A stretch of DNA of 10,855 bases from Myxococcota bacterium. GTDB lineage: Bacteria; Myxococcota_C; UBA6777. Positions within the stretch are counted from its first letter, which is position 1. Every line of letters begins with the position of its first letter. The notes beneath the pieces were generated by a model. That model worked only from the letters and a program-made list of their open reading frames with translations, had not been told where the DNA came from and made no database searches. The DNA is taken from contig JAKLKB010000215.1 in NCBI GenBank assembly GCA_023150835.1, positions 1 to 10,855 on the forward strand. Direction: 5' to 3'. Made by a program: the position numbers and the translations under genes. Below are positions 5,618 through 10,855 of the stretch, in pieces.

Positions 5618-8428
5618 ATGACCCATCCGAAACCACCCACCGCATCGAAGCCCCAAACAGATCCACGCAGCACACCGCCCTCCACGATAGAAGACGATTT
5701 GTGGCAAGAAGACGCTGCGCTCGAAGCCCCCGTCTCCATGTTTTCGGCACCTGATATCGCCATCCGTCGGCCCATTGCACGCGCTGCTCTATTGGCGACC
5801 CACGAATACCGCCGCCTCGAAGAAGACGAGCGCGACGAGATCCCTTGGCGGCGTTGGGGCCCGTACCTCAGCGAGCGACAGTGGGGAACTGTGCGCGAAG
5901 ATTACAGCAAAGACGGTGACGCTTGGAATTATTTCCCTCACGACCACGCAAGAAGCCGCGCCTATCGTTGGGGCGAAGATGGTTTGGCCGGATATTCCGA
6001 CAACAAACAATACCTCTGCTTTTCGCTCGCCTTGTGGAATGAACAAGATCCGTTTCTCAAAGAGCGGCTGTTCGGCCTCACCAACCCCGAAGGCAACCAC
6101 GGTGAAGATGTCAAAGAGTTGTATTATTACCTCGACGCAACGCCCACTCACAGCTATCTCAAGATGCTCTACAAATACCCGCAACAAGCCTTTCCTTACG
6201 AGCAGCTTCGCCAAGAGAGCCGCAACAGAGGCCGCATGGATCGGGAGTTTGAGTTGCTCGATACAGGGATCTTTGAGCAGGATCGCTACTTCGATATCTT
6301 TGTCGAATACGCCAAAGCTGCCCCAGACGACACGCTGATCCAGATCACCGCCCACAATCGCGGCCCCCAAGAAGCCCCGTTGCACCTGCTGCCGCAGATC
6401 TGTTTTCGCAATATCTGGTCATGGAAAGGCATCCCGCAGATGCCCGAAGCCTCGATGGCCAATGAAGAAGCCCTGTCGCTCCACCACCCAGAACTCGGAC
6501 AATACTTCCTCTACAGCGCAGAATCCTCTGCCCGTTTCTTGTTTTGCGAAAACAACACCAACACCCGCCGTTTGTATGGCGCACAAGACGCACAAGGCCC
6601 GTTCAAAGATGCCTTTCACGATCGGGTGGTGATGGGAAAACAAGACGCGACAAGCGCCGCAGATCGGGGAACAAAGGCCGCGATCTGGTCGCGTCATACG
6701 ATCCCTGCACATGGATCGATCACCTTGCGCTTGCGCCTCACCAACCTCCATGATCCCCATCCCTTCGCCTCTTTCGATTCGATCTTTGCGCGTCGCCAAC
6801 AAGAAGCCGACGAATACTACAACGCCCTCGAAGAAGATATCCCCCACGAAGACGACCGCCGCATCCAACGCCAAGCCTTCGCAGGCATGATCTGGAACAA
6901 GCAATACTACCGCTACAACGTACACGACTGGCAACGCGGTGATCCGCTCCAACCTCCCCCACCCAAGGGGCGTATCGCACGCAACGCTGAGTGGGGCCAC
7001 CTCAAAAATAACAACGTGATCTCCATGCCCGATACATGGGAATATCCGTGGTATGCCGCTTGGGATCTCGCCTTCCACGCCCTTCCCTTCGCCCTGATCG
7101 ATGCACCCTTTGCCAAGCGACAACTGCTCTTGATGACCCGTGAATGGTATATGCACCCCAACGGTCAACTTCCCGCTTACGAATGGAACTTTAGCGATGT
7201 CAATCCTCCCGTTCATGCGTGGGCCGCGTGGCGGGTCTTTCAGATCGACCGCAGCGCCCGAGGCGATCAAGGCGACCTGTTTTTCTTAGAGCGGATCTTC
7301 CACAAACTCTTGCTGAACTTTACTTGGTGGGTCAACCGCAAAGACGCCCAAGGGCGCAACGTCTTTCAAGGCGGCTTCTTGGGACTCGACAACATCGGCG
7401 TGTTTGACCGCAGCAAACCCCTTCCCACAGGTGGACATCTCGATCAAGCCGATGGGACTAGCTGGATGGGGATGTACTGCCTCAATATGTTGCAGATATC
7501 CCTCGAACTTGCCCGTCACAACGCCGTGTACGAAGACATCGCCACCAAGTTTTTCGAACACTTTTTGTACATCGCCCAAGCCATGACCAACATGGGCGGC
7601 GAAGGCGTCGGGCTTTGGGACGATCAAGACAAGTTCTTCTACGACGTGCTGCACTTCCCTGACGGTCGCAATCTCCCACTCAAAGTCCGATCGATGGTCG
7701 GCTTGATCCCCTTGTTTGCGGTCGAAACCATCGAACCTGAAACCCTCAAGCGCCTGCCCAACTTTTCCAAGCGTATGCACTGGTTTTTGGAGAAACGCCC
7801 TGACTTGGCGGATCTGGTGTCTCATTGGAATGAGCCCGGGCGTGGCGAACTGCGCTTGCTCTCGCTGTTGCGCGGCCATCGGATGAAACGCCTGCTACAG
7901 CGTACGCTCGATCCAAACGAATTTCTATCCGATTATGGCATCCGCTCACTTTCCCGCTACCACAAACAACACCCCTACACCTTCACTTACCGCGATCAAT
8001 CGTTTACGGTCGCCTATGTTTCGGGCGAATCGGACTCAGGACTCTTTGGCGGAAACTCCAACTGGCGCGGCCCGATCTGGTTCCCTGTCAACTATCTGCT
8101 GATCGAGTCGTTGCAAAAATTCCATCACTACTACAGCGACGACTTTTTGGTCGAATACCCCACAGGATCGGGGCAATCGCTGTCTTTGTTGCAGATCGCA
8201 GAACACCTCGGCCAACGCCTTGCCGGATTGTTTCGTCGTGGAGAAGATGGAAGACGCCCGATATTTGGCGACAACCGCAAGATGCAAGAAGACCCCCAAT
8301 TCCGCGATCATCTGCTGTTTCACGAATACTTTGACGGCGATACAGGCCGAGGATTGGGTGCCTCCCATCAAACAGGATGGACAGGTCTGATCGCCAAGCT
8401 ACTCCAGCCTCGACGCAAACCCTCCTAA
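5618..8428 (+). CDS. GH63-type glycoside hydrolase (glucosidase/MGH-like)
   Basis: This is a 936-residue member of the large bacterial GH63 group, usually annotated glucosidase or MGH1-like glycoside hydrolase. These inverting enzymes cleave alpha-glucosidic or glucosylglycerate-type linkages; the true substrate cannot be read from sequence. The strong family block WRRWGPYLSERQWGTVREDY begins at residue 77, followed by YFPHDHARSRAYRWGEDGLAG (split over 105-125). An N-terminal beta-sandwich is expected, then an (alpha/alpha)6 barrel. By analogy with characterised GH63 enzymes the candidate general acid is Asp483 (WYAAWDLAFH) and the candidate general base Glu903 (FHEYFDGDTG). A conserved block GLFGGNSNWRGPIWFPVNY lies at 808-826. 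No signal peptide is seen, so it is cytoplasmic. Residues 1-60 are a Pro/Ala-rich extension not needed by the family. The start at 5618 has AAAGAGGAA just upstream, while Met41 has none. It stands alone, without sugar transport genes nearby. Confidence 0.9.
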   Translation: MTHPKPPTASKPQTDPRSTPPSTIEDDLWQEDAALEAPVSMFSAPDIAIRRPIARAALLATHEYRRLEEDERDEIPWRRWGPYLSERQWGTVREDYSKDGDAWNYFPHDHARSRAYRWGEDGLAGYSDNKQYLCFSLALWNEQDPFLKERLFGLTNPEGNHGEDVKELYYYLDATPTHSYLKMLYKYPQQAFPYEQLRQESRNRGRMDREFELLDTGIFEQDRYFDIFVEYAKAAPDDTLIQITAHNRGPQEAPLHLLPQICFRNIWSWKGIPQMPEASMANEEALSLHHPELGQYFLYSAESSARFLFCENNTNTRRLYGAQDAQGPFKDAFHDRVVMGKQDATSAADRGTKAAIWSRHTIPAHGSITLRLRLTNLHDPHPFASFDSIFARRQQEADEYYNALEEDIPHEDDRRIQRQAFAGMIWNKQYYRYNVHDWQRGDPLQPPPPKGRIARNAEWGHLKNNNVISMPDTWEYPWYAAWDLAFHALPFALIDAPFAKRQLLLMTREWYMHPNGQLPAYEWNFSDVNPPVHAWAAWRVFQIDRSARGDQGDLFFLERIFHKLLLNFTWWVNRKDAQGRNVFQGGFLGLDNIGVFDRSKPLPTGGHLDQADGTSWMGMYCLNMLQISLELARHNAVYEDIATKFFEHFLYIAQAMTNMGGEGVGLWDDQDKFFYDVLHFPDGRNLPLKVRSMVGLIPLFAVETIEPETLKRLPNFSKRMHWFLEKRPDLADLVSHWNEPGRGELRLLSLLRGHRMKRLLQRTLDPNEFLSDYGIRSLSRYHKQHPYTFTYRDQSFTVAYVSGESDSGLFGGNSNWRGPIWFPVNYLLIESLQKFHHYYSDDFLVEYPTGSGQSLSLLQIAEHLGQRLAGLFRRGEDGRRPIFGDNRKMQEDPQFRDHLLFHEYFDGDTGRGLGASHQTGWTGLIAKLLQPRRKPS

Positions 8429-8457
8429 TCAGCCCTCTTCCTTCGTCGCGGAGGGTT
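8418..8457. terminator. Stem spanning the two abutting stop codons
   Basis: AACCCTCC (8418-8425) can pair with GGAGGGTT (8450-8457), enclosing the stop codons of both convergent reading frames in a 24-nt loop. It could serve as a bidirectional terminator, but no U-run follows on either strand, so this is weak. Confidence 0.2.
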
Positions 8458-8611
8458 CTCCCACCGCTTGCGCTTGCATCTTCACGATCGCTTCCGCTGA
8501 TAGCCCCGTCACTTTCGTGATCTGTTCCATCCCCATCCCCATCTCCAGCAACTTCAACGCCATCTCCCGCTTTTCTTCTTCTCGACCCTGCTGCAAAGAC
8601 AAACGCACCTT
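8429..8611 (-). pseudogene. C-terminal remnant of an Rpn/PD-(D/E)XK nuclease-transposase
   Basis: The 60 codons before the TGA at 8429-8431 read KVRLSLQQGREEEKREMALK, then LLEMGMGMEQITKVTGLSAE, then a short tail. The charged GREEEKRE helix, LLEMGM and the xITxVTGLSxExI helix are the usual tail of Rpn-family recombination-promoting nucleases (PDDEXK_2 transposase-like). The nuclease core with its catalytic Asp/Glu/Lys is absent. The frame is continuous with the upstream small gene except for one TAA (8612-8614), so it is either a decayed fragment or the former 3' part of a longer hybrid gene. Its stop directly abuts that of the convergent hydrolase. Confidence 0.65.
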
Positions 8612-8842
8612 TTACACGGCTTCATGATCTTCGCCGTCTTCGCTCTCCGCTTTCCCCATACCGCCCGCCATCTCCGTTAATTCACCTTGCTGATTCACAA
8701 TCCCTGCCCGAACGAGAGTCGCAAACTTTTCTTTCTCTGTCAGTCGGTCAAATGATTCCATCGCTTTCAAGTGGAAATGATATTCCTCACTCCGATAATA
8801 ATCCCATTCCTTCGGGAGCTTTCTCTCCTGTTGGCTGCTCAT
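8612..8842 (-). CDS. Small protein, candidate partner/antitoxin of the ART-like gene
   Basis: This 76-residue soluble, charged protein starts MSSQQERKLPKEWDYYRSEE. Its middle carries LTEKEKFATLVRAGIVNQQG followed by ELTEMAGG (about 36-61). I recall this pattern (LVRAGI..-G-LT..-GG) in short unnamed proteins encoded beside ART-like genes, but I cannot verify this here. Its ATG has GAAAGGAGAA immediately upstream, inside the last codons of the preceding gene, which it overlaps by 56 nt in another frame. The tight overlap suggests co-translation and a functional pair, with this protein a possible antitoxin or immunity factor. The frame ends at a TAA beyond which Rpn-like codons continue in phase, so the C-terminal ESEDGEDHEAV may not be ancestral. 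Confidence 0.6.
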   Translation of the reverse strand: MSSQQERKLPKEWDYYRSEEYHFHLKAMESFDRLTEKEKFATLVRAGIVNQQGELTEMAGGMGKAESEDGEDHEAV

Positions 8843-9452
8843 CCTTTTCTCCTTTCGCTACACGTGGCCGAAAATAGCCTAAAATACACGAAGGATCACG
8901 AACTGCGATCTGAAGATGATTTTTGCTCTGAAACCCAGAACCTTCATAAGCTGCCTCACCTTCCACAAAGACCCCTCGCACAGTCTGATAATACGACGTA
9001 CCCCCATACTCCGCATCCATCCATTCTAAATACCAGTTGAGATAAGCACAATCCCGATACCGAAGCAGGATATCATTAGTGAACCTTTGGCCTCTCTTGT
9101 TCTCTGGCAACGGTTTGCCTGCCGCTTCAAAAATGCCCTTAAACCTCGGCCAAGCCATCCGTAGCTGCTCCGTGTGATACACATCTGCAAGATCAAAACA
9201 ACGACCAAGGTGGATATACGCCCCCAACACAAAGGGAGTCTCCAACTTCCCCCGCTCTTTCTGCTCAAAAGCAAAGTCCCACGCACGACGCGGCCCATAC
9301 TCCCAAAAATACACGCCCTTCCCCAACCAATCGTATGTATTTTGACTTGGACGCAGTTCTTCACCTTCCATCAACACACGTTCCGCTACACTCTTCTCGC
9401 AACCATGATAGCCCACAATCAACCGTTGATAACCCCATTCTGGCGGTCTCAT
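8787..9452 (-). CDS. PARP-like ADP-ribosyltransferase-fold protein, probable toxin
   Basis: The 221-residue product has the layout of an H-Y-E (PARP/diphtheria-toxin-type) ADP-ribosyltransferase. YHG with His16 is near the start, YDWLGKGVYFWE with Tyr48 follows about 30 residues later, and a strand TVRGVFVEGE offers Glu164 or Glu166 as the acidic residue. SGFQSKNHLQIAVRDPSCIL (172-191) and GYF follow as the closing strands. No signal peptide is seen, so it probably acts inside the cell that makes it. Such proteins would transfer ADP-ribose from NAD to a target, or deplete NAD; the target is unknown. The start at 9452 is preceded by a near-perfect AAAGGAGG at 8-nt spacing. An earlier ATG at 9488 lies inside the predicted -10 box and is rejected. 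It overlaps the next small gene by 56 nt, typical of two-gene toxin systems. The fold assignment comes from motif memory. Confidence 0.68.
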   Translation of the reverse strand: MRPPEWGYQRLIVGYHGCEKSVAERVLMEGEELRPSQNTYDWLGKGVYFWEYGPRRAWDFAFEQKERGKLETPFVLGAYIHLGRCFDLADVYHTEQLRMAWPRFKGIFEAAGKPLPENKRGQRFTNDILLRYRDCAYLNWYLEWMDAEYGGTSYYQTVRGVFVEGEAAYEGSGFQSKNHLQIAVRDPSCILGYFRPRVAKGEKDEQPTGEKAPEGMGLLSE

Positions 9453-9487
9453 CTCTCCAACCTCCTTTGCGGCTCTCCTCTCTCCCA

Positions 9488-9516
9488 AAGATACCGATCT
9501 ATCCGCAGTATTTCAA
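9488..9516 (-). promoter_or_regulatory. Sigma70-like promoter for the ART-like gene pair
   Basis: On the minus strand TTGAAA (9511-9516) and TATCTT (9488-9493) are separated by exactly 17 nt. Transcription would begin near 9480 and give a leader of about 28 nt containing the strong AAAGGAGG. It lies just after the DGR terminator-like hairpin, so the pair is probably its own transcription unit. Confidence 0.5.
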
Positions 9517-9587
9517 CCGCTACCTTTGCCACGCTTCAACGCTCGGCAGACTCGCCTTGTCACCGCTTGCGCCTCGCTCCTCCATCC

Positions 9588-9641
9588 GCAAAAAAGAAAA
9601 CCCCTTGGGCGCTCAGTCGCTAGACCTACGGACGCAAGGGG
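9588..9641 (-). terminator. Rho-independent-like terminator of the DGR transcript
   Basis: Read on the minus strand, CCCCTTG (9635-9641) pairs with CAAGGGG (9601-9607). Two more base pairs are possible after a bulge. The stem is followed by TTTTCTTTTTTGCG (9587-9600). The enclosed loop is long (27 nt), but the U-rich run is convincing. It would end an RNA carrying the template repeat about 100 nt downstream of it. Confidence 0.55.
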
Positions 9642-9739
9642 CTTTCGGGGCGTTCTTTGTCCCACAATGGGGCGCGGGTAAGAGAAGATGGCCTGAGCCT
9701 TGTCCACACAAGCGGCAGCCGTAACCACCGCCTCTCTGG

Positions 9740-9868
9740 GATGCGCTGAGGATTGACGACACGGAAACCGATGTTGTTGTTGCGGTTCGTCGGCGTGTTG
9801 TTGTTACGCTGCGCCGCCCGCACGTTGTTGGCGTTGTTGTTCCAACTGCCACCACGTTTCACGCGGTT
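9740..9868 (-). repeat. DGR template repeat (TR), adenine-rich
   Basis: Starting about 12 nt after the reverse transcriptase stop, the minus strand carries a template typical of DGRs that diversify C-type-lectin/FGE-sulfatase-fold proteins. In frame it would read [17 protein letters not shown], then [11 protein letters not shown], then IGFRVV. Twelve AAC codons lie between 9773 and 9841, in groups of 3, 2, 3, 1 and 3, placed where such variable proteins diversify; AAC is the classic TR codon because adenine-specific mutagenesis can reach many residues from it without creating stops. The flanking RGGSW and IGFRVV match the conserved ends of an FGE-fold variable repeat. It is a template and not a coding region here: no FGE-type gene precedes it and the upstream sequence codes in another frame. 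No matching variable repeat lies in the window. Exact ends need the VR for comparison. Confidence 0.85.
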
Positions 9869-9879
9869 CGTGCTTCTCC

Positions 9880-10294
9880 TTACCCTTTTTCGATCCCTAA
9901 CAAACTCCGTCGCAACATACAAGTATTCGCCATCCGCGCATGACCCAACAGGCCGCGCATCCGACATTGCGCCTCTTCCTCGCTGATCTCCCCCAATGAT
10001 TCCGCCCTCTCCACATCCCGCCAACCCCCGATAAACCGCCGCAAGGCTCCCTGCCCAAATCGTATCAAATGCGGATATACCCGAAAACCCAGAAAACCAA
10101 ATCCCTCCCACGTCGGACACAAGCGCGTCTCGCTCTCCTTCAACCGCAGCCCCAGATGCTCCCGCAGATACCCCTCGATCTGCGCCTTCCACGCCCACAT
10201 CTGCGCCTTGTCCTCCCCAAATAACAACATATCGTCCATGTACCGCAGATAACGCCGCACCGCCTTCTGTTCCCGCGCTTTCCTCTGGCCTACG
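9880..10294 (-). pseudogene. Truncated DGR reverse transcriptase (C-terminal third)
   Basis: The frame carries [19 protein letters not shown], with the catalytic YMDD of RT motif C at 10231-10242. It continues with [17 protein letters not shown] (the primer-grip region of DGR reverse transcriptases), the thumb, and [18 protein letters not shown] near the end, the usual DGR-type C-terminus. A full DGR reverse transcriptase is about 300-400 residues; only about 137 codons are left. The fingers, motifs 0-4, the first catalytic Asp and the family's SQ motif are missing. No start codon or RBS of its own precedes the palm fragment. The HRDC gene runs straight into it, separated only by a one-base frame difference at the T7 run. 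It cannot polymerise alone. It stops 12 nt before the TR, the normal RT-to-TR spacing, so the 3' half of the element is undisturbed. Confidence 0.85.
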
Positions 10295-10301
10295 AAAAAA
10301 A
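10295..10301 (-). other. T7 run at the HRDC/RT junction (frame break)
   Basis: The minus strand reads GGG TTTTTTT CGTAGG. In the HRDC frame this is Gly-Phe-Phe-Arg, and the frame then runs on out of phase with the reverse transcriptase to a stop at 9626. With six Ts instead of seven, HRDC and the RT fragment would form a single 291-residue reading frame. The cause may be a replication or sequencing indel, or a slip site for polymerase or ribosome. Confidence 0.7.
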
Positions 10302-10756
10302 CCCAACAACACATCCGCATAACGTTCCATACTCGCCTTGCCGAAGCCTTGGATCGCCTCCAACCCTGCCCGTGTTTCCGGCTTTTGACGCACAATCTCC
10401 ATCAACACCTCATTGTTTAAGATCACAAACGCAGGGATCCCATCTTCTTTCGCTTGCTTTGCCCGCCAACGCCGCATCGTCTCAAAAAGCGCCTTGTCTT
10501 GCTCGTTTTCCAACTTCGCGCCTGCGCGTTCCCCCTTTCGCTCCTGCCCAGAAAAAATGCCCTGCCCTCCCCTCTTGCGCAAAAACGGGCTGTCCCGATA
10601 CGTCACCACCACGGCCATGCGCGGTACGCCTTGCTGCATGAAAAAATGTTCCTGCGCCGACAATATCTCGACTTCCTCCCCCAGCGCCTCCAACTCGCTG
10701 CTATCAAAACCGCCCGTCTCCGCATCATAACTTAAATTAAACACTTTCACCTTCAT
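10295..10756 (-). CDS. DGR-associated HRDC-domain protein, 3' end fused/disrupted
   Basis: It begins [20 protein letters not shown]. This and [20 protein letters not shown] (36-55) match the N-terminal module of HRDC proteins I associate with DGR loci. The HRDC nucleic-acid-binding domain spans about 84-154: a helical stretch, [20 protein letters not shown] (106-125) and [20 protein letters not shown] (134-153). HRDC proteins are recognised DGR accessories, possibly assisting the retrohoming RNA or target DNA; their role is not settled. AGGAAAAGGCGG directly precedes the ATG. After residue 154 the reading frame passes the T7 run and becomes a non-homologous reading of the RT gene. The end given here is that of recognisable HRDC sequence; the open frame itself continues to 9626, so a longer protein with a meaningless tail could be made. 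Confidence 0.75.
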
Positions 10757-10805
10757 CCGCCTTTTCCTTTCTTTTCTACAAACCTACACCTTGATTCTTC
10801 CATTT

Positions 10806-10855
10806 TTGGGGGCCTGCCCCCAATCCCCCGCCATAGACTCTCGCCCCTTGACCCC
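10806..10855. repeat. G/C palindrome and partial relative of the dispersed repeat
   Basis: TTGGGGGC (10806-10813) and GCCCCCAA (10816-10823) form an 8-bp stem. The final bases, CCCCTTGACCCC, resemble the CTCCCTTGACCCC edge inside copy A. This may be the beginning of a related repeat that continues outside the window, in the same strand sense as copy A. The rest of 10757-10805 shows only the HRDC ribosome binding site and no clear promoter. Confidence 0.4.

Noticed and set aside
6419-7270. Minus-strand frame of about 283 codons inside the hydrolase gene
   Set aside because: It is antisense to a confidently identified GH63 gene, with no motifs and no RBS.
9626-10756. Single 376-codon minus-strand frame from HRDC through the TR
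   Set aside because: Only the first 154 codons match a family. The middle is the reverse transcriptase read in the wrong phase. The TR falling in this frame appears to be chance in GC-rich DNA with few stops.
10803-10823. Hairpin with a T-run as a terminator
   Set aside because: The T-run precedes the stem on the plus strand and is an A-run after it on the minus strand, so it is wrongly placed for rho-independent termination on either strand.

Overview
The window reads as a moderately GC-rich (estimated by eye in the mid-to-upper 50s %) chromosome segment from a diderm bacterium. A periplasmic OmpH/Skp-type chaperone implies an outer membrane. The phenylalanyl-tRNA synthetase is of the archaeal/eukaryotic type, which among bacteria is best known from spirochaetes; this is a hint about lineage and not proof, and I do not assign a phylum.

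Left part (1-4399): a compact minus-strand operon pheS-pheT-ompH. pheS and pheT are 11 bp apart, and the ompH start overlaps the pheT end by 8 bp. Downstream of ompH (1-346) there is no convincing gene. That stretch holds a composite palindromic element (77-158) and one copy of a dispersed repeat of about 115 bp (203-316).

Middle (4400-8428): a plus-strand gene for a small two-helix membrane protein with an extreme Ser/Asp tail. It is followed by a second copy of the same dispersed repeat, then a gene-free stretch full of GC-rich inverted repeats (to 5617), then a large cytoplasmic GH63-type glycoside hydrolase (5618-8428).

Right part (8429-10855): an accessory region, all on the minus strand. 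Reading in the direction of transcription from 10756 there are an HRDC-domain gene, the C-terminal third of a diversity-generating-retroelement (DGR) reverse transcriptase with its YMDD box, an adenine-rich template repeat (TR) with twelve AAC codons, and a terminator-like hairpin. A new promoter then leads to a PARP-like ADP-ribosyltransferase-fold gene that overlaps a small partner gene (a probable two-gene toxin/antitoxin-like unit). After that comes the tail of an Rpn/PD-(D/E)XK nuclease-transposase, whose stop codon abuts the stop codon of the convergent hydrolase gene.

The most notable object is the DGR locus. The reverse transcriptase has lost its first two thirds by a deletion that joins it to the HRDC gene, and one extra T in a T7 run puts the two halves out of frame, yet the TR looks intact. 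No variable protein or variable repeat is in the window, so the TR is either a relic or is served in trans by another DGR in the same genome.
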